The translations under genes and the position numbers were made by a program. Of a stretch of DNA of 46,860 bases, positions 25,231 through 34,145 are shown in pieces. The notes beneath the pieces are model-generated. The model made no database searches. It saw only the letters and a list, made by a program, of their open reading frames with translations, and was not told the DNA's origin. Source of the DNA: Deltaproteobacteria bacterium. GTDB lineage: Bacteria > Bdellovibrionota_C > UBA2361 > SZUA-149 > JADZAE01. Position 1 is the stretch's first letter; every line of letters begins with the position of its first letter. The stretch covers positions 1-46,860 of the forward strand of contig JADZAE010000030.1 of assembly GCA_020852715.1 (NCBI GenBank), written 5' to 3'.

Positions 25231-26280
25231 AAAGGAGAATCCACGCCTTCTAAATTGGTGGATGATATAGTCATTTTCCCTGCAATTTACATGACCATCA
25301 CCAATTTGACCGGGTAATGCTCAGCTTAAAACGACCTGAGATTTCGTATGTTCGCAGATATTATCAATAAAACTTGCTCATATTCCTCCGGAATATATTC
25401 CCCTACTCCAAAGCGACAACGCAGTTCCATTTATGACCGAGATCAAAGGGCGTAGATAACTCCAATATTTTCCCCAAGCCGTTTGTCAATTGCGGAGTAT
25501 TAGGATTCCCATCATAGGCCTCTGAAGAAATGTCATTTTCACTAAACGCCCTACTATATTTTCCCAAGCCGCAGCCAAAATCAAAAACAGATTTAATTTT
25601 GTCTTCTTTAAAATAGCTCACTAATTCTGCGCATAGAGATTCATCGTGGACATGACCGCTACCATCCCTACCTTCCCAGTAGCCGCGGCTGTTTATAGGG
25701 AACTTTGCAAAATGAAAATAATCAAAGTCTTTACTGAAAAAGGCTAAAATCTTATTTAATTGTGCCGGGCTTAACTCCAAAGAGGACTTCTCGCCGCAAT
25801 TAAAATGAAACTCTTTTAATCCCTCTAACCCGATAAAGCTCTCCAGCTTAGCAATGTCAAAAAAATTTACAATTTCTATTCTCTGCTCGATTAGCCCGGC
25901 GTGGTTTACTAAAAACTCCCCTGAGGATAAGTTATGATTGTCAAACAGATTGTTGTTTTTATTATCCAAGAATTCATCAAATGAGCTAAAAAGAGTGTTT
26001 AGATCCGGCCTCTTTTTAAGCAGATAGAAATATTCCGATATTACTCTATCGATCGGACTCCGGATAATTGTAAATATTCTTAACTCGTCAGTTACGAATC
26101 CCAAATCTTCTAGTTCTCTAGAAGTTACATGTTGTGGGGTATGGCCATTAATCAAAGCAGCGCCGCTATCAGTATACAAGCTGATTGTTTCCTCTCTTAC
26201 TTCTAAGAGTTTCTCAATCGGCAGCCCCATACACTTCGGGAGATGAAAAAAAGTACTTTATTTTAAAAAATATAGGCACA
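25207..26280 (-). pseudogene. Sulfotransferase-methyltransferase fusion, decayed
   Basis: The open middle part (26230-25403, 275 codons) shows a sulfotransferase region with the PAPS-binding-like FTIIRSPIDRVISEYFYL and then a class I methyltransferase motif FDFGCGLGKYSRAF. Both ends continue in other frames. At the 5' end, a GTG at 26280 reads MPIFFKIKYF and joins HLPKC after removal of one T from a T7 run. At the 3' end, restoring one G after the codon for E275 gives VGEYIPEEYEQV; restoring one T then gives DNICEHTKSQVVLS; a TGA stands where W is expected; and ALPGQIGDGHVN follows, ending at 25207. Three frameshifts and a nonsense codon make it a pseudogene. Original size was about 357 residues. 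Confidence 0.82.
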
Positions 26281-26465
26281 GTATTTCTGCTTAAACTTTA
26301 CTCTTCCGGCTATGGCCTGACCTTCCTCAGAACATATTCTCAACTAATTTTTAGGCCAGCGTCGGGTGGTCTTAGCATAAGAATTTACTAGATTAAAATA
26401 GAAATTCCCCAGGGATTACTTTCGAATTGGTGCTCTTAGCAATTAATTCCAGCACCGGTAATGAT
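26281..26465. other. Intergenic stretch before repeat copy A
   Basis: AT-rich DNA between the pseudogene start and the structured repeat. I see no gene and no convincing promoter. Confidence 0.35.
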
Positions 26466-26648
26466 TTAACCTAAAAACGGCAGTAGCCGTTTTATTAACC
26501 CGAAGAAACTCAGTCTCTCTTTTGGTAGCCTTCAATAAAATAAAAAATCGCGTCCACCCGTTGGTGATTTTCAAATTCTAAGGTAACTAGGCGCGATTTT
26601 TTATTTTTTGAGGCTTTCTATCGCCTCGACTGATTTTTTAGGTTTAAA
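26466..26648. repeat. Multi-hairpin dispersed repeat, copy A
   Basis: Boundaries are TTAACCTAAAAA at the left and TTTTTAGGTTTAA at the right, inverted to each other. Hairpin 1 is AAAACGGC-AGTA-GCCGTTTT (26474-26493). The long stem runs from about 26529 to 26553 and from about 26591 to 26613, with ATCGCG and CGCGAT nearest the loop. The flanks align in the same orientation with 39973-40140, but the stem loop is in the opposite orientation: 22 bases at 26564-26585 equal the reverse complement of 40057-40078. It lies upstream of the kinase gene. Confidence 0.85.
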
Positions 26649-26725
26649 GAAGATATAGCTTTACTAAACGCCAAAATTAGCCGTTTTGACTATGTATGAT
26701 AGGTAAATAGCTTCTAGCCTGGCTT

Positions 26726-26748
26726 GGCCTGTTAGTGTAACACTGGCC
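26726..26748. promoter_or_regulatory. Palindrome upstream of Ser/Thr kinase gene
   Basis: TGTTA-GTG-TAACA (26730-26742) is a perfect dyad, extended by GGCC at 26726-26729 and GGCC at 26745-26748 with a small offset. It lies 36 bases before the kinase ATG, a position fitting an operator. No regulator can be named. Confidence 0.4.
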
Positions 26749-26783
26749 ACGGTTTTAATCACAGCAGATAAATAAGTTAAACA

Positions 26784-28043
26784 ATGACAACAGCAAACTA
26801 CAGCCCCATTGGCATTGGCGTTGGCACGTTGATTGCCGGCCGTTACGAGGTAACGCGCAAGCTCGGGGCAGGAACAATGAGCGTTGTCTTCTCTGTCGTT
26901 GACAAAAAGTTAAAAAATGAGGAAGTCGCGCTTAAACTAATGGCGCCGGTATCTGAAGATGCTGCTGGAGTGGACCGTTTCCGCAATGAATTGATTCTTA
27001 CCAGAAAACTTACCCATCCCAATATCATTCGTACTTATGAATTTGGGGAAACAGAAAAGGGGCAGCTTTTTATTACCATGGAGAAAGTCAAAGGCTTCAG
27101 CCTCGAAACGCTGCTCATCAACCGTGAGACACACCGCCTGGAAATTAAAGAAGTTGTTTTTTATTTACATGAGATCTGCCAAGCCGTGGCCTATGCGCAT
27201 GAACATGGCATCATTCACCGCGATCTAAAGCCGGGTAACATTCTCATCAGCTTCAAAGGCGATGTTAAAATCGCCGACTTCGGCCTGGCCCGCTCTCTTG
27301 TCGTTCAAGATCGTTATACTCAAGTGGGAGAAACAGTCGGCACTCCCGCTTATATGGCCCCTGAGCAAATACAAGATAAGAACCCAGATCACCATATAGA
27401 TCTTTATGCCATCGGCATCATTGGCTTTGAACTCCTTACCGGCAAACGCCCATTTGAAGGGCAGAATTGGTTTGATCTGGCTAAACACATCATCGAACAA
27501 CCGCTGCCTGACGTAATGAAGCAGCGCCGTGGAGCACCGGCGTGGCTTGCCCAAATGATTACTAAAGCAACGAACAAGGATCCGACGCAGCGTTTTTCTT
27601 CGGCAAAGGAAATGTTAGATATAATTACCCCAAACCTGAAACAACTTCCGGCCGGCTATGGACTAACGCTTTCCCATACACAAAATACCAAAGCAATTAC
27701 CATTCCATTTGCCGGTGAGGTCAATGTCTCCAGCTTTGCTTATTCTCCTAAACTTTTAAGAGTGCTTCCCTACATGTTAATTTTCGCCATTATTGCCATT
27801 GTTAGCATCGCATTTGTCCAAGTTTCAAAACTAAACGACAAAGAAATCGCTGATACCAAGCAAAAGATCGAACATAAAGTCGACCTTGTCGGACGCTTTA
27901 TCGGCTTTACCGAAAGATTTTTAAAAATCGTTGATCATTTTGAAAAGAAAGAAGAAGACTATAATAAATTCCTACAAGATCAAGAAAAGCAAAAAGGCCT
28001 AAATACAGAAAACACGGAACAAGTCACAACGCCGACAAAATAA
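26784..28043 (+). CDS. Membrane-anchored Hanks-type Ser/Thr protein kinase
   Basis: Phosphorylates Ser/Thr on unknown partners. The kinase domain spans about 21-282: glycine loop KLGAGTMSVVF (27-37), ATP-binding K51 in VALKLM, catalytic HRDLKPGN (145-152), DFG (165-167), activation segment GTPAYMAPEQ and the arginine in DPTQRFS. One membrane segment follows at about 327-346. The C-terminal about 70 residues are charged and coiled-coil-like, and lie across the membrane from the kinase. No PASTA or sensor repeats are present. The gene stands alone and is convergent with the SxtJ-carbamoyltransferase operon. A palindrome precedes it. The orientation with kinase inside is inferred. Confidence 0.93.
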   Translation: MTTANYSPIGIGVGTLIAGRYEVTRKLGAGTMSVVFSVVDKKLKNEEVALKLMAPVSEDAAGVDRFRNELILTRKLTHPNIIRTYEFGETEKGQLFITMEKVKGFSLETLLINRETHRLEIKEVVFYLHEICQAVAYAHEHGIIHRDLKPGNILISFKGDVKIADFGLARSLVVQDRYTQVGETVGTPAYMAPEQIQDKNPDHHIDLYAIGIIGFELLTGKRPFEGQNWFDLAKHIIEQPLPDVMKQRRGAPAWLAQMITKATNKDPTQRFSSAKEMLDIITPNLKQLPAGYGLTLSHTQNTKAITIPFAGEVNVSSFAYSPKLLRVLPYMLIFAIIAIVSIAFVQVSKLNDKEIADTKQKIEHKVDLVGRFIGFTERFLKIVDHFEKKEEDYNKFLQDQEKQKGLNTENTEQVTTPTK

Positions 28044-28063
28044 TTTGAGAATGTTAAATAACT

Positions 28064-28447
28064 TCAGTAAGGCAGTCGGTAACGTTCTTTTACCTCAGCC
28101 TTAATCCAGTAGCTTTCCTGCCCCGTTTTAAAGCGCAAATCCAATGGACGCTTACCTAAAATACGCATCAGTAGGCTCATCGGGGTAATGATCAAGAAAT
28201 AAGTAACAATCAATAAAATATAACTCATCACCACAGACATCTTCTCACCGAACATTAACCAATAATATTCTATCCGTTTTAGTAGTTGTGGCTGCAACAA
28301 TGCGCTTAACGCAAAAAATATTGCCAAACCACCAAGGACATAAAAGGTTAAATTAAGTTTAGCTATACTGAAACAGCCGATCAGGGCAAACATCAGCGCC
28401 ATAATCAATCCGAATCTTCTCAGCCTTTTTTTATCTTGCTCTTTCAT
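28064..28447 (-). CDS. SxtJ-like membrane protein
   Basis: 127 residues with three hydrophobic segments (about 12-30, 33-51 and 70-95) and a positively charged C terminus with KTGQESYWIKAEV. Proteins of this type (SxtJ family) lie next to NodU-like carbamoyltransferases in many polysaccharide and natural-product clusters; their role is not established. Here it starts two bases after the carbamoyltransferase stop, so they are co-transcribed. The tiny DUF5989-type protein that commonly follows in such clusters is absent; the next gene is the convergent kinase. Confidence 0.78.
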   Translation of the reverse strand: MKEQDKKRLRRFGLIMALMFALIGCFSIAKLNLTFYVLGGLAIFFALSALLQPQLLKRIEYYWLMFGEKMSVVMSYILLIVTYFLIITPMSLLMRILGKRPLDLRFKTGQESYWIKAEVKERYRLPY

Positions 28448-28449
28448 AA

Positions 28450-30282
28450 CTAATCCAACTCAAATTCTTTGCGCCAATCTTGCATCTCAGCTAGCTGCGG
28501 TTGTTCGGATTTCAGTAAAATACAATTCTCCAATACCAGCACATCCATCTCGGTGCGCATAAAACATCGGTACGCATGTTCTGGCGTGCAAACAATGGGT
28601 TCGCCACGCACATTGAAAGAAGTATTAACAACTACGCTATAGCCGGTCAGTTTCTTGAACTCCTCTAGCAGACGATGATACTCGGGCTGATCGTCCTTAT
28701 GCACAGTTTGCACACGCGCCGAATAATCAACATGAGTTATTGCCGGCATATCAGAGCGCTGGATATTTAATTTGTCTATGCCAAAGAGTCTTTCCTGCTC
28801 GGCCGTCATTGCTTTACAACGCGAACTTTTAACCGGCGCGACGAACAGCATGTATGGAGATTCCCTATCAAGCTCAAAATAATCACCTACATCTTCCGCT
28901 AAAACCGAGGGAGCAAAGGGACGAAAACTTTCACGATATTTAATTTTTAAATTCATAGTTTTCTGCATTTCGGTATTTCGCGGATCACCGATAATGCTAC
29001 GTGCCCCCAGAGCCCGTGGGCCGAATTCCATGCGTCCACTAAACCATCCAATTACCTTTCCCTCAGCTAAATACTGAGCGACAACCTGCGACGCTGTATC
29101 TTTTGGATATTTCTTATGAGGTAGCGAATGCTCAGTGAGCCAACTTTCTATCTCCTGCTCAGAAAATTGTGGGCCCAGATAAGAACCTTTCTGCAAATCC
29201 CTTCCTCCGGCTGGCAATTTACGTTCCTTCTCTAACACTTGATGCCAGGCGAACAACGCCGCCCCTAAAGCACCACCGGCATCACCAGCTGCCGGCTGAA
29301 TCCAGAGATTATCAAATATGTTCTCTTTTAAGATTTTACCGTTGGCCACACAATTCAAAGCCACGCCACCGGCTAAGCACAAATTTTTCTCGCCAGTCTC
29401 TTTTTTGATATGTCGCGCCATTTTTAGCACAACCATCTCCGTAATTTCCTGCACAGATCGAGCTAAATCCATTTCTTTTTGCGTTACCTGAGATTCCTGC
29501 CACCGCGGCGCTCCGCCAAAGAGCTTATCAAACCGCAAGTTAGTCATCGTTAAGCCTTGGCAGTAATTAAAATAATCCATATTTAAACGAAAAGACCCAT
29601 CTTCCTTGATGTCAATCAAGTGCTCTAGAATTTGTTGCACATATTTCGGCTCACCATAAGGAGCTAAACCCATCACTTTATACTCGCCGGAATTAACCTT
29701 AAACCCCGTGTAATAGGTAAAAGCTGAATATAGAAGGCCCAGGCTATGCGGAAAATGCAGCTCATTAAGTATAGTTATCTTATTATTTTCTCCTCTGCCC
29801 CATGAAGTCGTCGCCCACTCGCCCACGCCATCAAGCGTCAGTAACGCCGCCCTTTCATAAGGCGAAGGAAAGAATGCCGAGGCCGCATGCGATTGATGAT
29901 GTTCAGGAAAAATTAGCTCGCCTTCGTAACCTAGAACATTTTTTACATAATCTCCCATCCAGAGCTTTTCTTTGATCCAAAGCGGACAGGCCTTTAAGAA
30001 AGAAAATAGCCCGCGCGGCGCAAAAGATAAATAAGTTTCCAAGATACGCTCGAACTTGATCCATGGCTTATCATAAAAAGCCACGTAGTTTAGATCGGCC
30101 GCACTAATTGCAGCTACCGCTAAACAATAATCAATGGCATTTTGTGGGAAACGATGGTCATGGCGTTTGCGCGAAAATCTCTCCTCTTGAGCAGCCGCGA
30201 TTATCTCGCCGTCGCGCAAAAGACACGCCGCAGAGTCATGATAAAAAGCCGAAATGCCTAATATATAGGTATGTGCACTCAC
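28450..30282 (-). CDS. Carbamoyltransferase (NodU/CmcH family)
   Basis: Transfers a carbamoyl group from carbamoyl phosphate through carbamoyl-AMP to a hydroxyl on a sugar or metabolite. The N-terminal Kae1-like domain has ILGISAFYHDSAACLLRDG and EERFSRKRHD; DGVGEW and HHQSHAASAFF are in the catalytic core; LAGGVALNC and the YrdC-like C-terminal domain with GPRALGARSIIGDPR follow. 610 residues is typical. It lies between a DegT aminotransferase and an SxtJ-like protein. This supports a sugar-modifying role such as a carbamoylated surface polysaccharide, but no glycosyltransferase is adjacent. Confidence 0.93.
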   Translation of the reverse strand: MSAHTYILGISAFYHDSAACLLRDGEIIAAAQEERFSRKRHDHRFPQNAIDYCLAVAAISAADLNYVAFYDKPWIKFERILETYLSFAPRGLFSFLKACPLWIKEKLWMGDYVKNVLGYEGELIFPEHHQSHAASAFFPSPYERAALLTLDGVGEWATTSWGRGENNKITILNELHFPHSLGLLYSAFTYYTGFKVNSGEYKVMGLAPYGEPKYVQQILEHLIDIKEDGSFRLNMDYFNYCQGLTMTNLRFDKLFGGAPRWQESQVTQKEMDLARSVQEITEMVVLKMARHIKKETGEKNLCLAGGVALNCVANGKILKENIFDNLWIQPAAGDAGGALGAALFAWHQVLEKERKLPAGGRDLQKGSYLGPQFSEQEIESWLTEHSLPHKKYPKDTASQVVAQYLAEGKVIGWFSGRMEFGPRALGARSIIGDPRNTEMQKTMNLKIKYRESFRPFAPSVLAEDVGDYFELDRESPYMLFVAPVKSSRCKAMTAEQERLFGIDKLNIQRSDMPAITHVDYSARVQTVHKDDQPEYHRLLEEFKKLTGYSVVVNTSFNVRGEPIVCTPEHAYRCFMRTEMDVLVLENCILLKSEQPQLAEMQDWRKEFELD

Positions 30283-30287
30283 AAAAA

Positions 30288-31445
30288 CTATTTTTCACGA
30301 TAAAAAGCTGTGATCGCATTCACTACATGTTTAATTTGCTCTGCGGTTAACTCCGGATAAATTGGCAAGGCCAAAGACTGTTGCGCCGCTTTTTCGCCAA
30401 CCGGATAGTCTCCTTTCTTATCCCCCAGATATTGAAAGCATTGCTGTTCATGTAAGCAAAGCGGATAATAAATATTGCAGCCAATCTGCTGTGCCTGCAA
30501 GTACTTGAGCAAATCATTTCGGTGTTGGGCGCGAATAATATACTGGTTATAAACATGGCGTCCTGCAACTACTATTTCCGGTAAAACGACGCCATTACTT
30601 CCCTTATCTAAGTCATTACTCCTAACAACAATTCCCTGCTCATTAAACAGTTCTCTATACAACTGAGCATTTTGCGCGCGTTTCATTGCCCACTTATCGA
30701 GATACTGCAATTTGACGCGCAGCACTGCTGCTTGCAAGGCATCAATCCGGAAATTACCTCCCAAGTAAGCATGATGATAGCGCTCGACCTCACCATGCAT
30801 ACGAAGCGCTTTTAATAATTTATAATCTGCTTCACTATTGGTTGTCACCAGGCCGGCATCGCCGAATCCACCAAGATTTTTTGATGGAAAGAAACTAAAA
30901 CAACCAAAATCGCCAAGACTGCCGCTGCGCTTACCGCGATATTCCGCCCCAATTGCCTGACAAGCATCTTCAATAATTTTGAGATTATGTTTCCCGGCTA
31001 GATCATTGATCTCATCCATTTGCGCAGCCTGACCATACAAATGCACAGGCATAATAGCTTTGGTTTTAGTTGTGATTTTCTTGGCGATGGCGCTCGGATC
31101 AATATTAAAACTCTTTTCTTCAATATCAACAAATACTGGCCGCGCCCCAATGCGGGCGATAGAAGAAGCTGTCGCAAAAAATGTGTAGGGAGAAGTAATG
31201 ACTTCATCGCCGGCCTTAACCCCGGCAGCAAGTAAAGCAATAATTAAAGCGTCAGTTCCCGAAGAAACACCCACTGCGTACTTTGTCCGACAATATTTGG
31301 CGCAAGCTTTTTCGAAATCTTCCACCTCTTTGCCTAAAATAAACGCTTGCGCATCGCAAACTCTGTCCATAGCTTCGCGAATTTCCTCGCGAATCGCTCG
31401 ATATTGTTCTTTTAGATCTAATAAAGGGACAGATAGTTGCGTCAT
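30288..31445 (-). CDS. DegT/DnrJ/EryC1/StrS aminotransferase
   Basis: PLP-dependent sugar aminotransferase, usually converting a keto-sugar nucleotide into an amino sugar. The PLP lysine is K189 in FFPSKNLG, with EDACQAIGAEYRG before it and GVSSGTDAL near the N terminus. 385 residues from the ATG at 31445, which has AGGAG nine bases upstream; a longer in-frame start to 31550 is not supported. It ends five bases before the carbamoyltransferase gene, so the products may act on the same sugar. The sugar-nucleotide dehydratase that would make its substrate is not in the window. Confidence 0.92.
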   Translation of the reverse strand: MTQLSVPLLDLKEQYRAIREEIREAMDRVCDAQAFILGKEVEDFEKACAKYCRTKYAVGVSSGTDALIIALLAAGVKAGDEVITSPYTFFATASSIARIGARPVFVDIEEKSFNIDPSAIAKKITTKTKAIMPVHLYGQAAQMDEINDLAGKHNLKIIEDACQAIGAEYRGKRSGSLGDFGCFSFFPSKNLGGFGDAGLVTTNSEADYKLLKALRMHGEVERYHHAYLGGNFRIDALQAAVLRVKLQYLDKWAMKRAQNAQLYRELFNEQGIVVRSNDLDKGSNGVVLPEIVVAGRHVYNQYIIRAQHRNDLLKYLQAQQIGCNIYYPLCLHEQQCFQYLGDKKGDYPVGEKAAQQSLALPIYPELTAEQIKHVVNAITAFYREK

Positions 31446-31562
31446 TATATTTGCTCCTGATATGCGCCCTCCCGATAAGGGGGACAGCCTTAATAAAAAC
31501 AATTCGGGTTTATATATTAAACTGCCAAATATTAGCAACATGTCAAGCAAAGACGGTTGCGT

Positions 31563-31958
31563 CTAAATTAAACTTAGCTTCTTGAGTTCGCGCAGTAAGG
31601 CTTCTTTTTTGACAGGCTTGACAACATAGCCTTCACAACCAAGCTGAAAAGCAGACATCACTTCACCGGGAGCATCGACGCTCGTAGTAATTATGATTTT
31701 AACTGCATCCTTGGCCGGTATTCCTTCTTTAGCCTCAGCTTCGCGGATACGTCGCAAGACCTCCCGCCCGTCAACGTGGGGCAATAACACGTCCAAACAA
31801 ATAAACTGGTACGGTTGATTTTCTTCTTTAGCTTTATTGTACATCAGAAGCGCAACTTGCCCATCTGCAGCGATGTCACAGTTACCATAAGCCGAAAGGG
31901 TTCGCGCCAGCAGCTCTGAACAAGTCGAATCATCCTCAACAATTAATATCTTGAGCAT
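31563..31958 (-). CDS. Single-domain response regulator
   Basis: CheY-like receiver of 131 residues without output domain. Acidic pocket E8, D9 and D10 lie in IVEDDST, phosphoacceptor D56 is in CLDVLLP, T91-T92-S93 in IIITTS and K114 in VVKPVKK. The ATG at 31958 has AAGGTGAG upstream; an in-frame GTG 15 bases earlier overlaps this site. It lies 33 bases after the HPt gene on the same strand, an arrangement typical of a phosphorelay. No histidine kinase is nearby. Confidence 0.9.
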   Translation of the reverse strand: MLKILIVEDDSTCSELLARTLSAYGNCDIAADGQVALLMYNKAKEENQPYQFICLDVLLPHVDGREVLRRIREAEAKEGIPAKDAVKIIITTSVDAPGEVMSAFQLGCEGYVVKPVKKEALLRELKKLSLI

Positions 31959-31991
31959 ACTTACAAATCTCACCTTATTTCCAAACAGACT

Positions 31992-32342
31992 TTAGGCGCG
32001 TCCTAAGTGCTTTTCCAAAAGCAAATATTCTTCGTTAAATTGCTCGATAAGCGCGGCTATTTCCGTTTTCTCCCCATCAAGCGCTGTCTTTTCCAACTTA
32101 AATACCACGGCCCTTAGTCTTTCCGCTCCAATATTAGCCGAAGCAGATTTCATACTATGGGCTTGGCGTTCTAAGGTTTTGCGATCATCACTATAAAAAC
32201 TATCCTGCATAATTTTATACTGCATCGGAACATCGGAGAAATAAATCTCAACTAATTCGTCATATAATTCCCCATCTCCATCCAGTCTCTCCATAACGAT
32301 ATCCTTATCGACCATGGGAACATTTTCTAGCGACATCTTCAT
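31992..32342 (-). CDS. Histidine phosphotransfer (HPt) protein
   Basis: Carries a phosphoryl group between receivers in a phosphorelay. The HPt motif RQAHSMKSASANIGAERL has the phosphoaccepting H62, counted from the ATG at 32342. The protein is about 116 residues, all helical, as expected for an isolated HPt domain. A further TTG start upstream is possible; a Met at codon 3 is also possible. It precedes the receiver gene in the same transcript. The partner kinase must be encoded elsewhere. Confidence 0.88.
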   Translation of the reverse strand: MKMSLENVPMVDKDIVMERLDGDGELYDELVEIYFSDVPMQYKIMQDSFYSDDRKTLERQAHSMKSASANIGAERLRAVVFKLEKTALDGEKTEIAALIEQFNEEYLLLEKHLGRA

Positions 32343-32409
32343 AACCACACACACCAACCCTAGCGGCTCTTTCTTAAATGGCTAATAATCAAGTTAGATA
32401 AGACAAAAC

Positions 32410-32595
32410 TTAGTTAAGAACGTTAACGCGTCCCTCAGAGATCAAACTGGTTAAGCGCCCAACCGCATCCGAATCCTGGTTAGTAAAACGACCGTTATTA
32501 GCAGCTTCGTTAATTTTCTCTTGATCTTCGCGAGAAAGGCTACCACGCTCAATAATTTTCTCAATTAACTGACTTAAAGACTTTTGCTCTGACAT
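32410..32595 (-). CDS. Small helical protein of unknown function
   Basis: 61 residues from the ATG at 32595, with AGAGGAG ten bases upstream. The sequence is helical and charged (SLSQLIEKIIERGSLSREDQEKINEA) and without cysteines, signal or membrane segment. It precedes the HPt and receiver genes on the same strand, with 67 bases between. It could be a small regulator in that relay, which is inference from position only. Confidence 0.65.
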   Translation of the reverse strand: MSEQKSLSQLIEKIIERGSLSREDQEKINEAANNGRFTNQDSDAVGRLTSLISEGRVNVLN

Positions 32596-32792
32596 AAATA
32601 ACAACTCCTCTAAAAATATATGAAATACAACTAGCTCTCTGAGCTGCCTCACCCTTACAAATAGCGCTTAATTCAGCAACCAAAATCATTATAGGGTTTT
32701 CTACTTTTTAACTGGCCATTCGCGAGTGTTTCTATGGAGAGTCCGTAAAATAACCTACCAATTGGATCCTTCTGTTAAAACTTGCTTCGTTA

Positions 32793-34145
32793 CTATAACG
32801 CCCAAAGTAGCTCAAAGCGTATCAACCAAAAGACAAATAACCAGCTTATGCAGCTGAGAACATAAGCCTTTTCCACGTTAATCTTTAACGCTGAGATAAA
32901 TGCAGACATACCTACGATGGCCACTGCCCCCAAAAGCGGGAGAATTGTTAATAACAATCTCCCCTGTATAGCAATGGGCATCAGCATAAGCGGGATAGCC
33001 GTAGCCAAAAATAGAACTAAAAACCATGAAGTTAAAAATATCAGATCTGTTGCAAATATCGCTTTTACTCGTCGGTTAATGAAAGTAATCATTACTCCCA
33101 CCAACGATAAAGCTAAGAGAAAGACCAGGATATAGACGCTACTTACAGAAACGTGAACAACTTTAAAAATATCGCCCAAAAACGTATTCCCCGTATAACG
33201 GGCAGCTCTCTTTACTCGATTCCACGCTGTGTCGAAACGAAGAGCGAGCGACCTTTTCTCTTTTTGGTCTTCATAATAAAAGGGCATTTGCGCATCGGAA
33301 GTAAACTCCCCACGACCACGAAAAGTATTCTCCATGAAAGCCAAGTGCACTTCTCCGGGAAGCTGGCTATCTTGCCCCAAATGGTGCCACAAAACATAGT
33401 GAAAGGGCATGACAATTAAAACAATAATCGACAAAGCCAATCCGGTTAACGTAATTTTATTTAATTTGCTTTGCTCAGATTTTAGGACAGACCAAAAAAA
33501 CACACCTAATAGGAAAATAATAAAAGGATAAGCATTTGCCTTCGCGTGTAAAAGCAAAGCGCCCAGTAAGCCAACGATGACTGCTATTTTGCCGTCAGCC
33601 GCAGGGCCTCTAAGCATATACAAAGAAAAGGCCGTAATAAAAAAACAAACCGTGATCGTATAATTATCAGCATTAATAAAACTGTTTAAAACTCCGATCT
33701 GCGGAAAAGAAGTCAAAGTCACAGCAAACAATAATGCTAAGCTCCGCCGCGAAAACTTTAGGCAATCTGCTTGCTTTATCAGCGATAAGCCTAATAAATA
33801 GACGGCCAAGCAATTAAGTATGACTAATAATACAGCACTTACATGACGGGCGATTTTTTCACCTTGGCGGGACGAAAAATCAGCAAAAAATTGACCGGGA
33901 AGATAACTCACATATGGAAGCGGCGAAAACACATTATAGCTATGGCCGCGTTCTGCCCCAAAATTCCATAAATCATCAGCGCTAAAAGTCAGATGCTCCC
34001 AAAAATGTCCGGCGACAGTAAGATGAGAGGTGCGATCCGGAAAACTTTGCACTGAGCTAATAATACGCGCTGAAAAAAAAAGCTGTAACGAAATAAATAA
34101 TAAGCTTATGACAAAAATGAATTTACGCATCGCTGGCATAATCAA
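32793..34145 (-). CDS. Polytopic membrane protein, GT-C or DUF2142-like
   Basis: 450 residues with about eleven hydrophobic segments. After the first segment comes a periplasmic loop containing SFPDRTSHLTVAGHFW, resembling the PDE-x-H loop of DUF2142 and other GT-C-type membrane glycosyltransferases. A long loop at about 260-320 is also extracytoplasmic. The start overlaps the stop of the upstream gene by four bases, so the two are coupled. A lipid-linked sugar donor is plausible for the family, but a catalytic acid is not certain. Confidence 0.7.
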   Translation of the reverse strand: MIMPAMRKFIFVISLLFISLQLFFSARIISSVQSFPDRTSHLTVAGHFWEHLTFSADDLWNFGAERGHSYNVFSPLPYVSYLPGQFFADFSSRQGEKIARHVSAVLLVILNCLAVYLLGLSLIKQADCLKFSRRSLALLFAVTLTSFPQIGVLNSFINADNYTITVCFFITAFSLYMLRGPAADGKIAVIVGLLGALLLHAKANAYPFIIFLLGVFFWSVLKSEQSKLNKITLTGLALSIIVLIVMPFHYVLWHHLGQDSQLPGEVHLAFMENTFRGRGEFTSDAQMPFYYEDQKEKRSLALRFDTAWNRVKRAARYTGNTFLGDIFKVVHVSVSSVYILVFLLALSLVGVMITFINRRVKAIFATDLIFLTSWFLVLFLATAIPLMLMPIAIQGRLLLTILPLLGAVAIVGMSAFISALKINVEKAYVLSCISWLFVFWLIRFELLWAL

